From Prinsepia uniflora (Eukaryota; Streptophyta; Magnoliopsida; Rosales; Rosaceae), in assembly GCA_032719365.1 (NCBI GenBank), contig CM064867.1, positions 42,309,651 through 42,373,650 on the forward strand: 64,000 nucleotides of DNA. The letters are read 5' to 3'. The notes under the pieces were generated by a model. That model was not told where the DNA came from. It saw only the letters and a program-made list of their open reading frames with translations, and did not search any database. Each line of letters starts with the position of its first letter. The first letter of the stretch is position 1. Shown one piece after another: positions 22,583 to 34,823 of this stretch. Both the position numbers and the translations under genes were made by a program.

Positions 22583-24073
22583 ATGGACAACCCACAAGAT
22601 CCTGCTCTTGTCTCTCCTCCTACCCCTAGGCTCCTTCGGGAGTTCGCAGCCCCTCATGTGCCCGAAGATCACTTCCCCATTGTTTTTCATGCAAGCACCG
22701 TTGAGAACTTTGAGCTTAAGTCTGGGACCATTCACATGTTGCCTACGTTTGATGGACTCTTTGGAGCAAACCCCCACCTTCATATTAGGGACTTTCTCCA
22801 GGTTTGTTCTACTCTTCGTATCAATGGGATGACTGAGAATGAAATTAGGTTGAGGTTTTTTAACTTTTCACTTAAGGATAGGGCTAAAGCTTGGTTTCAT
22901 TCACTTGCACCCGCCTCTATTCATACGTGGTCAGAATTGCCTACTTTATTCCTCATCCAATACTACCCCATTGAGAAAAATAATGAGTTTAAGGATAAGA
23001 TTATGAACCCTAGACAGCTCCAAGATGAAGCCTTTTATGAGTATTGGGAAAGGTTTAATGAGATGCTTCGTGCTTGTCCCCATCACAACATTGAGGATCA
23101 CCACCTCATGATGTGGTTTTATGGAGGTCTTAGTTATGGGGATCATACTATGGTGAATTCCCTATCTCAAGGTATCTTAGATGGCATGGCAACCGAGGCC
23201 CGAATTGCATTTGAGAAGATAACTCAAAGAGAGAAACAGTTTAGTTACCGAGGCTACTCATCTAGGTCCATGGTAGAGACTAGGGACAAAGATGGATCCA
23301 TTGCTGAACTCACGGCTTTGGTAAAGCAATTGTGCAGTGATAAGGTTAAGAATACCCTCGTTTGTGAGGTGTGTTCAGTCCAAGTACACTCTTCGGATGA
23401 GTGCACATAAGTGGGTGAAGCCAACTATGTTGGCGGGTACAATGCTTCAAGGCCCCGAAATGATCCTTTTTCGAAATCTTACAATCCGGGATGGAAGAAC
23501 CATCCGAATTTCAGGTGGAACAACAACCAATCCGTGGCTAACCCCTTTCCACCCCCTGGATTTCAGCGACCTCACGTTGCTGCCCTTTCTATGCAGCCCC
23601 AAGGTACATCCTCAACTCAAGGTTCAACCGGAAAGTCATGGGAGGATGCACTTGCAGCTATGGCACAGCACACTAATACCTTCATGAATGAATCTCGGAC
23701 TCACCAAGCAGCAACCAATGCCTTCATGAATGAGACTAAACATTACATTACTAGCTTAGAGAAGCAACTTGGGCAAATTTCCAATCAACTCAACCAAAGA
23801 GAGCCCGGTAAGTTCCCTAGTCAAGTTATGGTGAATCCAAAGGGTCCCCATGGACCAACTGCGAATTCCATCACCCTCCGGAGTGGCACTGAACTTCCTA
23901 GCCCAGAGTACACCCCAAGGAATCATAATTCAAGACCCCACCTCCCTGCTATCCAAAAATCACAGCCATACACTCAAAATCCAGCAAGCTACCCGAGTAC
24001 TCAGTGCTGGAACCATCAGGAAATTCCAGCAGCCTATGACGTGCAATCTGCCCCCTCTTTGGCCTCGGATTAG
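22583..24073 (+). pseudogene. gag: Athila gag with an in-frame stop
   Basis: The first open part (22583-23407) codes a retrotransposon gag domain: LRFFNFSLKDRAKAW, WSELPTLFLIQYYP and YEYWERFNEMLRACPHH. A CCHC zinc knuckle (C-x2-C-x4-H-x4-C) spans about 23365-23402. A TAA at 23408 stops it, but the same frame resumes and reads to 24071 through an Asn/Gln-rich linker and the LEKQLGQISNQLNQREPGKFPSQ block typical of Athila gag. Start codon choice follows the primer-site distance. The protein is defective as it stands. Confidence 0.9.
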
Positions 24074-24082
24074 CCCACCCAC

Positions 24083-25106
24083 GTGGCACCACCTCAAGCT
24101 CACTTTCAAGATGAAGAACCACATGTTAAGGTCCCTCGAACCCAAGGCCCAACCACCCAACAGCAGCCCTTGCACTCGAAAGACAAAGCATTGGAACATG
24201 ATGCATCCATTTCGGCTACCCCTGCAGTACCCCAGCAACATGCTGGACTTTCTAACCCTAAAACTCCTTCTAATTCCAATAAAATGTCTAAGAAGGTTTC
24301 TTTTGAGTTATCTAATAATGTCTCATATCCATTCCCTCGTAGGTTTCAAAATCAAAACAAAAACAAGGAAGCATTGGAGGACGAGATCATCAAGATGCTG
24401 CAGAAACTTCAAATCAGACTTCCTTTTTCCAAAATCCTGGAGCACATGCCCATCTTTGCCAAGCTTATCAAGGATCTAGTTGCTGGAAAAAGAGTATTTG
24501 AAGCCCCAAATGTCGTGGACCTGCCGCAAGCTTGCAAGGCAGCCCTTGTTTCCATGCCCCCGAAAGTCAATGATCCCGGGGCCCCTTCACTTCTTTGTGT
24601 CATTCAATCTAAACATTTTGAACATTTTTTATGTGATACGGGAGCTTCAATTAACATTATGCCTTTCCATATTTATAAGTCTTTGAACTTAGGAGATCTT
24701 AAACCTACTCATCTTTGTGTTCGATTGGCTAATGCGTCGGTTTCTAACCTTGTAGGTCTGCTGGAGGATGTTGTGGTTCAGATTGGGGATACGTGCATTC
24801 TCGCTGATTTCTATGTCTTGAAGATGGATAGAATTGACAAAAATGGGGAGCCCCATTGATCTTTGGACGTCCTTTTTTGGCTACAGTTGAATGCCTCATT
24901 GATGTGAAGAATGGACAGGTATCTATTCGGGTTTTAGGCAAACTTCGTACTTTCTCTATACATGATACCATGCAATATCCAGCGGAACCTATTGATGATT
25001 TCCCTTTGAATATTATGGATATGCTTCTTAATGAGAATATTAAGCTATCATGTGTGGGAGATAACCTAGAAAAAACCCTCACACCTTCCCTAAACCTGAA
25101 ACCACA
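24083..25106 (+). pseudogene. Athila protease region, frameshifted
   Basis: In the same frame as gag up to about 24856. It contains the retropepsin motif LCDTGAS (about 24631) within HFLCDTGASINIMPF, then the flap-side part. A frameshift near 24856 moves to the next frame, where GRPFLATVECLIDVKNG continues the C-terminal protease. Another shift near 25100 leads into RT. Confidence 0.88.
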
Positions 25107-26867
25107 ATGGACCCAAACACCATGGCCGAATTGCTCTCCCTAAATGCCTCGCCATACATGCACTTGTCCAAGTCCCCCTATGAAGCCTTGCCCCTCACCA
25201 CCACAGAGACCTTGCCCTCTCATGTCTCTCCTCCTATCCTTGAGCATAAACCTCTTCCGGAAAATCTCAAGTATGCTTACTTAGGTAGCAACCAAACTCT
25301 CCCAGTTATCATTGTCGCGAACCTTACTCCATCCGAGGAAGACTTGCTTTGCCACGTCCTTCGCACCCATCAAAAGGCCATTGGGTGGACTATTGTTGAA
25401 ATTAAGGGCATTAGTCCAGCCAAGTGCATGCATAGGATTCTCCTTGAAGAAAACTTGAAGCCCTCCCGAGAGGCACAAAGAAGGTTGAACCCACCAATGA
25501 AGGAAGTTGTCAAGAAAGAGGTGCTAAAGCTTTTGGATGTGGGCATCATCCATCCAATAAGTGATTCTAAGTGGGTAAGTCCAATACAAGTAGTGCCTAA
25601 AAAGAGTTGAATCACTGTGGTTGAGAATGAAAAGGATGTGCTTATACCCCAAAGGATACACACGGGTTGGAGAGTATGCATCGATTACCGAAGGCTCAAC
25701 GCTACCACTCGTAAGGATCACTTTCCATTGACTTTTATTGATCAAATGTTGGAACGATTGGCAGAGAATTCTCACTATTGTTTCCTAGATGGATATTCTG
25801 GGTGTAACCAGATTCCAATTGCCCCAGAAGATCAAGACAAAAGAACATCCACCTGCCCTTATGGAACATTCGCTTATCTGCGCATGCCCTTTGGTCTATG
25901 CAACACACCGGACACTTTTCAAAGGTGTATGATGAGTATCTTTTTGGATATGGTTGAGGATATCATTGAGGTATTTATGGATGATTTCTCTGTGTTTGGG
26001 CATTCATTTGAGTTGTGTTTGATTAATCTTTCCCGGGTACTTGAACGCTGCGAAGAAAGTAACCTAGTGCTGAATTGGGAAAAGTGTCACTTCATGGTTC
26101 AATAAGGTATTGTCTTGGGCCACGTGATTTATAGCAAGGGTATTGAGGTGGAAAAGGCTAAGTTGGGTGTTGCTGAGAGATTACCATACCCAACCACGGT
26201 CAAAGAGGTTAGATCTTTCTTGGGACACGCTGGATTTTACAGGAGGTTCATTCAGGATTTCAGCAAGGTATCTCGGCCTATGTGTGCTTTGCTTGCTAAG
26301 GATGCTGTGTTTAACTTTGATAGAGAATATAGGAAGGCTTTTGACACTTTAAAGGAGAAGTTCACGAGCTCCCATATTATTATGCCCCCCGATTGGGACC
26401 TTCCATTCGAACTTATGTGCGGTGCTTCAGATTTTGCGGTAGGTGCTGTTTTGGGACAGCGACGTGATAAACTTCCTCAAGTCATATACTATGCAAGCCA
26501 AACCCTTAATGATGCCCAATTGAACTATTCTACAACTGAAAAGGAGCTTCTTGCTGTCATCTTTTCTCTGGAAAAATTTCGGAGTTACATGATTCAAAAA
26601 AAGGTCATAGTTTACACCGATCACGCAACGTCGAAATATTTGTTGAGCAAAAAAGATGCAAAGCCTAGATTGTCGCGATGGATGCTTCTCCTTCAAGAGT
26701 TTGACTTGGAAATTCGGGACAAGAAGGGGAGTGAGAATGTAGTTGCTGATCATATGAGTCGTCTCATCCATGGCTCGAATGAAGAAGAGGATCACTCGCC
26801 CTTGCACGAGACATTCCCCGACTAACAACTTTTCAGCATTGAAACAATCGATCCATGGTACGCTGAT
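25107..26867 (+). pseudogene. pol: Athila reverse transcriptase and RNase H
   Basis: One frame with stops at 25608 (TGA), 26103 (TAA) and 26823 (TAA). RT: the N-terminal PLPENLKYAYLG linker, VCIDYRRLNATT, the FLDGYSGCNQI catalytic Asp region and FMDDFSVFG (the YxDD box as FMDD, about 25977). The connection domain [13 protein letters not shown] follows. RNase [23 protein letters not shown] and [11 protein letters not shown] hold the D-E-D positions (about 26420-26635). Catalytic residues are still readable, but the stops make the copy inactive. Confidence 0.93.
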
Positions 26868-27634
26868 TTGATTAACTTTATTGTAACCAAGAAATTCCCT
26901 TCTTTTTTGAACATGTACCAAAGGAATAAGCTTGCTAATCAAGCGAGGTATTACATTTGGGATGAGCCCTACCTATGGAAACATTGTCCAGATCAAATCA
27001 TTCGACGATGCATTCCCGATTGTGAGGTACGTTCTATCCTTGAATTTTGTCATTCTTTTACCTGTGGAGGTCACTTTGGGGCCAAGAAAACAGCGTATAA
27101 AGTCCTTCAAAGTGGTTTCTATTGGCCCACACTCTTCAAGGATGCTCATGAATTCGTGCTCACATGTGATAGATGCCAAAGGCAAGGTAACATAGGTCCT
27201 AGGAATCAAATGCCTTTGAACCCGATTTTAGTTGTTGAGATCTTTGATATTTGGGGCATTGATTTCATGGGGCCTTTCCCTAATTCTTTTGGTAATGTTT
27301 ACATATTGCTTGCTGTGGATTATGTATCTAAATGGATTGAGGCACTTGCCACTAAAACTAATGATGCTAAGATTGTTGTGAGTTTCATTCAAAACCATAT
27401 TCTAGCTAGGTTTGGTGCACCAAGGGCCATCATAAGCAATGGAGGCTCCCACTTTTGCAATCGTTCTTTTTAGGCTTTGATGAGGAAGTATGGTGTAAAT
27501 CACAGAGTATCCACCCCCTACCATCCTCAAACAAGTGGGCAAGCCGAAGTGTCCAATAGGGAGATCAAAACGATACTTGAAAAGACAGTTCATCCTAGCC
27601 GCAAGGATTGGTCTTTAAGGTTGAACGATGCACT
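26868..27634 (+). pseudogene. Athila integrase, truncated, catalytic Asp changed
   Basis: Same frame as RT. A zinc-binding HHCC domain is visible (HSFTCGGHFGAKK and LTCDRCQRQGN), then the core with the first catalytic Asp in GIDFMGPF. The second core motif reads ISNGGSHF, where the family has Asp instead of Asn. A TAG follows at 27471. The Glu of the triad is present in the downstream [11 protein letters not shown] part. Coding stops making sense after LRLNDAL at about 27634, where a minus-strand LTR begins. The C-terminal domain and everything after it are missing. Confidence 0.9.
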
Positions 27635-29595
27635 TAATAACCATGAAATCACAAGAAGAACCATAAAACAAGTAATTAAAAGCAGTTATGCATGCTCAGT
27701 TATAGAGAAGGGGTCCACTCACAGTACCGCACCCTCAATCGCGTCCCGAACGTCCAGCACGTTCCTCGGCTTCCTCGGGAAATCCCGATCCTGTCAACAA
27801 CCACCAAATTACGTCACTAACACACTTACGAAGGTTCACCTAATTTTCCTCAAAAATCCCCGAATCCTAAACGTAACAAATCGGGACCCTAAACCTTCAC
27901 CCTCGCGGAACTAAACTCAAACGACGTCCGAACAACCCGAAACCACTTCCATTAGACTCGTCCTAACATCTAGACTAAAAACCATGTTGATCATTTTCCC
28001 CAGAACCGCCGCACGTGCCCCCACGCGCCGCCCAAAGTGGCTGCGCGTGGCCCTCACGCGCCTTCTACAGTGCACCTTCAACCTCGAGCAGACCCGGTTC
28101 AGCATAGTAACCTGCAACTTGAACCGGCGTCAGCGGTTCACCGCCGTACCTGCACCATTTTCCTCCCTCTCTTCACCATCCTCTTCGTCCAATCTTAAGC
28201 AATCCGGTTACCTCACTCAAACACCTCGACACTGTCCCTAACCCGTCGACTCGAGCTCAAAATCAGAACCCAAACTATCCCCTGTTTCCTACTCCGGCCA
28301 CCCAGGTCTTCCCCCCCTCACGGTATCGACCCTAAACTCTTCCTAAGACCTCACTGAGTCACACCCAACTCACAGAAACCCTCGACTCACTCCCCAAGTC
28401 TACGACTTCCCGTCTGAAACTCACGGCCAAAACAGAGTTCACAGAGTCCCTCCGTCGTGCCAACCGTCACCGTGTACCACCTGTCACGGCAGCACCACCA
28501 AGAGATACCTAGGCCTCCCCTGAGTCACCCAAACCACCCTAGACTCATCGATTCGACCTCTAGACTCACGACTTCCGATTCAAAACTCGACGGGAAAACA
28601 AGGCAAATTTACAGGGATGAGGGATTACCTGCAACCGTCCACGACCTTGCTCGCCGCCGCGTTCCCTGGAGTCCACAGCGTCGCCTCAGCCTCCTCTCGA
28701 GGTCAATCGCACCCACACACGGCCACAGCACCACCACAAGCCCTCAGTCTTCACTATTTTCTCTGGTTGTCCCCGTAACTCTCACTCACTCACACACCAC
28801 CATCACCTCTTCTAACCCTCTCACTGTCTTCCTCTCATGCTCTGATCAATCTCACACACTCATAACTCACCAGCACACACACCATCATCGATCAATTCTC
28901 TCAATTTCCCTCACCGCCTCACTCTGTTTCACTCGAACACACACGAACACACACGGTTGCACCCAATTAATTTGGACCGTGTACACATGAGAACCCCCCA
29001 GAAGCCACTACACACCTGCCACATGTCACCATCCACTCCATACTCTCCCACATGGCTCAATCCCAGCCGTCCATCTGCCCTCTCTCTCTGCACAATTTCC
29101 AGAGCACAAAAAACCAAACTGCCCTTCCTTTTTACCCAATTTTACAATTTTGCCACTAACTTCCTAGACCCGTAACTCCCACATCGTAAGTCCGATGAAT
29201 ACGTGCCGCCTGTCATCGAACTCAGGACGATGAGATCTACGTAACCATCCTCGGTCAACGTACCAAAACACGATCGTCCAAAAAGTCAACTTTTCCCCCT
29301 ATTTTACCCAAATTACGGTTATGCCCTCAACCTTCCGAACACCATAACTTCCTCCTCGGATGTCGGAATCGGGCGTGCCACCTGCCTACGGTTTCATGAC
29401 GTCCTAAACTACGTCCTGGTCACTGGTCAACACCCATTTGACGACGCGAACTAAAAGTCAACTTTTTGCCCAAACTAGGGGCAAAATCGTCATTCTACGC
29501 TTACGGACCTATCGAGACCACCTAACCACCAATTAACCTCACTAATCCCACCTTAATCACTGTCTTAATCCCGGCTCTCGGGACGGGTTGTTACA
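27635..29595 (-). mobile_element. Truncated gypsy-type LTR F
   Basis: On the minus strand it starts TGTAACAACCCGTCC at 29595 and carries the blocks of LTRs A, D and I: the W-box repeats, CGCG boxes at 28014-28064 and the CTACAGTG element. It reaches about 27668-27635 and lacks the last kilobase or so of the LTR. The left edge abuts Athila integrase, so a deletion joined the two. The 177-residue frame at 28457-28990 follows low-complexity LTR sequence and is not a gene. Confidence 0.82.
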
Positions 29596-30044
29596 TTGAG
29601 TCAATCACTTGAGTAAGCTTATGATTTTGGTTCATTTGTGCAAGTATTTTAATTTTAATCTTGAGGTGTTTGTTTGAAATTTTGCAAAAGTACTTTAATT
29701 CTATTATGTGAGCATTTTCCTCACGTACTTTGAGTGCAAACACAAACCCTTACAAATTGAGTGAATTTATGAGTGCATATCCTAGTCAGTTAATTCATAC
29801 TTGTTTTATTCATGTTGAGATCCATTTCACCATATTTACTCATTATCTTACTCGTTGAAATATTTTGTTACCAAGTATTAACTCTTGAATTCCATATGCT
29901 TAAAGGCCTTCATGTTAAAATCTTTTATGCCATGATTACAATAAATAAATTTTGAGACAAATGGCTAAGGGCCGACTTGTTTTGAATTCTTAGTTTAACT
30001 TTAGTATTTGCTAGGCACTAACAAAGTTGAAGTGTGAGGGTATT
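29596..30044 (+). other. 3' untranslated region of an Athila/Tat-like element
   Basis: Collinear with the reverse complement of about 50349-50840 (shared blocks: CACTTGAGTAAGCTTATG, GGTTCATTTGTGCAAGTA, TTTGCTA-GGC-CTA-CAA-GTT). It ends in the tract GTGTGAGGGTATT, a purine-rich run just before the LTR. It belongs to the element whose LTR follows. Confidence 0.75.
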
Positions 30045-31268
30045 TGATAGGCTCTTAATTGAGCTTTACTTTATATCGTTTTAGACCCTTTATGCTTGTC
30101 TTTTAATATTAAAATAATAAACAATTAGAAAAAATAATATATTTTGTGGGATTTTTGCAGAATTAAATAAGTTTGGAATTTGGAGCTTTTTGGCAAAAGA
30201 ATTGTCCTAATCAAAGTTCGAACGAAAAAAATATGGACGAAATTTGGTGAATTTATATAAATCCATTTTTAAAATTTAAAATCCATTAAATTCAGCCCAA
30301 AAATCAAAGCCCAGGCCATGAATTTCAGCCCAATCCAAAACTGGAGCCCAGATCCATTTTGCCCAAACCCATGGCCCATCCAAGATCTTGCCCAAGCCCA
30401 GCAAAATGCGCGGCCCGCGGCCCAGATTCCTGCACTTTCAGCCCTCCGCGCCTTCAGCAAGTGCTGGCCGAGCTCCTGTTCTCCCATTTAGCACGCACCT
30501 CCCGATGATCTCAACTGCTCCACCTGCAGCGCCTGCCGAGTTCCTGTAGCCTTTTTTAGCGTGTTAGGCGCTGATTTCCACTTCCTTTTTAGTTGCACCC
30601 TATCAAAACTGACTCACCTGCTCCTGCTGAGTCCCTTCACTCTAGCTCAACCCACAGCTGCCGATTCTTTTTCCTGTTTTTCCAGCAACAAATCATCCAT
30701 AAATTCAACTTTCTTTCCACCTTCTCATCATTTTATTTTTATTATTTTTATTATTTTATTTGTATTTTATTTTTCCTTTTTAGGGAACTTCCTCTATAAA
30801 TAGAGAAGTGTTCCTCATTGTATTGAGGTCTCTTTTTGAGTAGTTGTTTTTTTTTCTCTAGATTAGCTTTTTTTTCTCTTTTCTTTTAGTTCATCTTCTT
30901 TCTATTTTGTAGATTTATTTTGGGATCATTTGTAACTTCTTATAGATTTTCATATTAATTAGCTTTCTTTTAATTCTTGTTTTTAATTCATGTCTTTACA
31001 TTTTGTTTCTTAATTTCATTTCTTCTTAACTTTGTTCTTGTGACTTTTCTTTGAGAGCTTTTAAACACATTTTTATGCTTTCTTTAAGAAATACTTAGAC
31101 TGAATATTTTTGAAATAATTTTATTGTTTAAGTATGCATTCTTATGTTTATTCCTCCATCTTCATAAGGTTCATTCTCTTGATATAGAAAATATATGCAC
31201 AAAAAAGGTTTAAATTGCATAATAATCAATTTAAGTTTTTAATTTAATGCGTAGTTTGAGCATTATCA
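30045..31268 (+). mobile_element. LTR G (3' LTR of an Athila/Tat-like element)
   Basis: Starts TGATAGGCTC after the purine tract and ends GAGCATTATCA (1224 bases). A TATAAATAG box lies at 30795-30803. It does not match the Athila LTR at 20072-22385, so it is from another element that has lost its coding part. The LINE fragment starts immediately after it. Confidence 0.75.
30795..30803 (+). promoter_or_regulatory. TATA box of LTR G
   Basis: TATAAATAG between CTTCCTC and AGAAGTGTTCC. Its place in the LTR fits a promoter. Activity is inferred. Confidence 0.5.
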
Positions 31269-31489
31269 ATACCCTATGGAAGAAGTGGGGTCAGGATGGA
31301 GATAATATGTTGTGAAAGCTTGATATGTAAAAGGCCTATGATAGAGATGAGTGGGATTTCCTCATGGAGGTTATGGCACGGCAGGGCTTTAACATAATGT
31401 TCTATCAGTGGATCAAGGAATGCAACTCTACGACTTCCTTTAGTGTTCTTATGAATGGATCCCCTACTAATGTGTTCAGGCATACTAGG
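31269..31489 (+). pseudogene. L1-type LINE, piece 1 (RT)
   Basis: Codes the L1-type RT segment with KLDM-stop-KAYDRDEWDFL, QWIKECN and SFSVLMNGSPTNVF, and stops at 31489, where LTR H is inserted (one duplication copy, CTAGG, at 31485-31489). The reading frame continues in piece 2. The upstream part of RT and the ORF1/endonuclease region are not seen in the window. Confidence 0.88.
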
Positions 31490-34071
31490 TGTAAGGACCT
31501 GGATCTCGAGAAAACTTGAACTTCGAAAATTGAAGGAGAAAATGACGATGTTGCCTCTAAGTTAAAAAGTTGACTTTTTTGGTCAAAGTCAAAATGTTGA
31601 CTTTTGATCAGGACCTCATTTAGGTAATCCGAGAAGACCAATACGAAGGTCTCGACTTCTCGAGTACGTTAACAGGCGACGTGCCGAAAAAAAGTTTAGT
31701 TAGTTCCATTCTTAGTTTAAGTTACGTATCGGCGTTTTAGTAATTTTGCAAGGAAGGGCATTTTGGTAATTTTTATATGAAAGTTATTTTCTTGGATGAA
31801 TGAGATAGTGACAAGTGTCACTTATCTCTTAGGATAGTGTGTCGACGACTATGTGTGTTGGGGTGTTGTTTATGTTGTGTGAGTTTTGTGTACGGTTGGG
31901 TCGAAAAGGAAAAAAAATGAGAAAATGAAAGAAAAGGTAGAGAAGATGAAGCAGGGGTGAAGAAGAGGGAAGAGAAGAGAGATGCAAAGAGAGGAAGGAA
32001 GACAGAAAAGAGAGAAGATAGAAATATTCGAGAAGGAATTGTCGGGTATGGGGTTGTCCAACCTAGTTCTCGACTGGAAACCTTGGAAACCAGGCTACAA
32101 ATGATCTCCCTAAGTTTTTACGTTCATAATCAGCTAGTTGTTTTAGATTTTGAATGCTGAAAACAGCCTGGCTGGTGGAGTTACAGGACGGCCGAAAGGT
32201 TAAAGTTGGTGAACGAGTTTTAAGGTATGGTTTCTTGTTTTGATTATATAGAGCTCTTCCTAAATTAATTTAGAAGACACTAGTCAAAACTGAACTAGAA
32301 AATGACTTAAAACAAAGATTTTAGAATCAGGTCGGGTAGTCGGGTCAGGCGACCCAAAAAACCAGAAAATTTGGTTGGGACAATGACAGTATAGCTGACG
32401 TATGGGCTTCACGCGTAGCCGCTTCATGCGGCCCGTGGGCGCACGTGCTAGGCAATCTAGTGTTGTGTCCCGCATGCTTTTCCATCATTTTGATGTCGCG
32501 AATATTTTTGCGCAGGTTTCAAGCCGATCGAACACCGTTTCGGGGTAGTTTTGGCTGTCCGAAGGTTTAGAGTTCGTTTTAAATTCGTTTAAAAATCCTG
32601 AAAAAATTATGGGATTAAAATAGAGGATAATTTGGATGGTTAATGACCTTTAGGTGTGATTTTTGATAGGTTATGAGATTTCCAGAAATTACAGAAAACG
32701 TGCAAAATGGGATTCAACGGTACAAAGGTGTCTGAGTGGACTTTCTTTCTTTAAACTATTATGCAGGCATACTTGCATGATTTAAATATGTTTTCTATGT
32801 AATTTATTTTTTTAATTTTTGGTTGATTGGCATTTTTTGAGAATTTTAATGATTTTATGAATATTTTATTGTACGTTTTCTGAAGATTTACGTAAATTCC
32901 GTTTTGGATTTCAATTCGAATATGGTTTTTGGATTTAGTATGAAATATGATTTGGAATATTATAATATTGGATTTTTGTGATTTTCATGTGACTTCCGAA
33001 TGGTTTTTCAAAAGTATATTGGTAGCTCATTTGACGAGGTTTCGTGATATTATGATTCCGAATTTCATTTAAATTGCGGATATGAGATCAATATGGTTTG
33101 TGACATAAGATTCTTTGATCTTGGAATATATATGAATTTCTTATGATTATTGGTGAATTTTAGAGAAAATGCTTTCTGAAGGCACGTTTTACGGTGTTGT
33201 AATTGAGTGGTTTTTTGGGCGTAGGCTTGGGATTCTAAATTATGGTTTTAACATGTGGTATATATATGCGGATTCTCGTTATTCGTGAAGTTTAATGTTA
33301 TGGTGATATGTATTGTGATGATTCAGACATCATGCAGGGCTCCAGTTCTTGAGTTAGTGTCACTCGGATGTCGATCAGGGCTCTAGTTCCCAGTAGATTG
33401 CTTACCGGTAACGTACTTGTGATATGATGATTAGTATTATGATTGATGTGGTGCATATAATAATTGATGTGGTGCTTGTGTATGGATATTGAGTTGACTA
33501 TATGTGAATTTGTGATGTGTATGTTAGTGGAGCAGTGGTTTGATGATTGTTATTGTGAGTCGAGGAAGGGATGACTGTGATATGTGTGGAATTATGTGAC
33601 AATGGATATGATTTGGTTGTGTGGCCATGATGTGATTAACTAATACGTTTATGACCTGTTAGTATTTTGTGGTTAAACTGAATTGTGGTTAACGATTCAT
33701 TTATGGTTAAATACCTTACGAATGTTTTCACGAATTATGGGATTACAAACTGTGTTTCTTTTTATTCGATGAGAAATGATTTTCCATATGCATGCATGGT
33801 ATTGAAGAATAGAGGGTAAGTGCCAATTGTTTTCAGAGTATGTTTTTAAACTATTTTTTTTTTGTCCAATCAAATTTTTTCTTATTTTGTGGCCCTCCAA
33901 GACCGTTGCATGGGAATCGAGGCTCGGAAGGCGGAGGAATGAACTAGCGAGACTTATATGTATTCTTTGTGTAACAAGTTCAAGGGTAATGTTGGTACTT
34001 TGAATTACTTGTCAGACGAGAGCAGAGCTCGGGAGAACTTTACGACTTGTCTTGGGGGTTGGGTCCTATCA
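31490..34071 (+). mobile_element. Solo LTR H inserted in the LINE
   Basis: Plus-strand, 2582 bases, TGTAAGGACCTGG to GGGTCCTATCA. Its flanks are successive parts of the LINE RT frame, with the duplication CTAGG on the left and ATAGG (34072-34076) on the right, differing by one base. No primer site follows. It has the hairpin at about 31803-31828 and shares LTR blocks with the other gypsy LTRs only weakly, so it is an older or separate subfamily. Confidence 0.88.
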
Positions 34072-34076
34072 ATAGG

Positions 34077-34201
34077 GTTTACGACAAGGTGATTCCCTTT
34101 CGCATTTCCTTTTTATCTTATGTGATGAAGGTTTGTCAACTCTTATCCATTGAAAGGCGGAAGTTGGGGCACTTTGGGGAATTCATGTAGCCCTTGGAGC
34201 T
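34077..34201 (+). pseudogene. LINE, piece 2 (RT)
   Basis: Codes GLRQGDSLSHFLFILCDEG, the conserved L1 RT block, then a stop and GIHVALGA. It is in register with piece 1 if LTR H is ignored. It ends at the duplication TTTTG (34202-34206) of the next inserted LTR, and piece 3 resumes at 48498. Confidence 0.9.
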
Positions 34202-34206
34202 TTTTG

Positions 34207-34823
34207 TAACAACACTCGTCCCAAAATGACTTTCATAATTATGGCTAGTCCTACTCATGTGTAACAAGTCAATCGAAGTTCTGAAAGTACCCTTAACACG
34301 TGTCAAACAAAGGATAACCATATTGATTCCCACTAATTCCTCCACTTCTCGATCAACTCCGATCCTCGTGCCACGACTTGGAGGGTCATTAAAAATATCA
34401 AGAGTGTGAGTTGACAAAAATAACATCATTTGAAAATACATTTAAAAAATGACCTATTTACCCTCTAGTTATAAAACATGAAAACTAGATTTCAAATCAT
34501 ATCACATCACAAACCATGGGACCCAAAATTCATCAAAAAGTCTGACCGACATTTCCCGAAATCCATTTCATCAAATCACGTTTAAAGCATCTGGATTCTA
34601 CTATCAGCATCAATGAAAATAAATCATCATTACTCAACATCAATCACAATGATCAACAACACTACTCATCGATGCATAAACATCAATCACAATATCACAA
34701 TCAATCACAATATCATAATCAATCACAATATCACAATCAATTACAATATGATAATCAATCACATCGGCACTACACATTTGCTAGATTGGGGACTGAACAC
34801 GCAACATCTAGATATACCATATA
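34207..34823 (-). mobile_element. Solo LTR K, left part
   Basis: Left end of a minus-strand LTR whose terminus TGACAGGACCC has decayed to TAACAACACTC. The other parts are at 44263-45450 and 47997-48492. The duplication TTTTG at 34202-34206 and 48493-48497, together with the LINE frame on both sides, proves the outer limits. Total LTR length without insertions is about 2.3 kb. It carries an 18-base tandem repeat at 34684-34755. Confidence 0.82.
34684..34755. repeat. 18-base tandem repeat (four units)
   Basis: Units of the type CAATCACAATATCACAAT at 34684, 34702, 34720 and 34738, with one or two changes each. Confidence 0.9.

Noticed and set aside
28457..28990. A 177-residue Ser/Thr/His-rich frame
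   Set aside because: It lies in the T/C-rich part of LTR F. Composition bias explains the length, and related LTRs do not share it.
20072..31268. Treating the LTRs at 20072-22385 and 30045-31268 as the pair of one Athila element
   Set aside because: Their sequences and lengths differ throughout apart from the TGATA...ATCA ends, so they belong to different elements.
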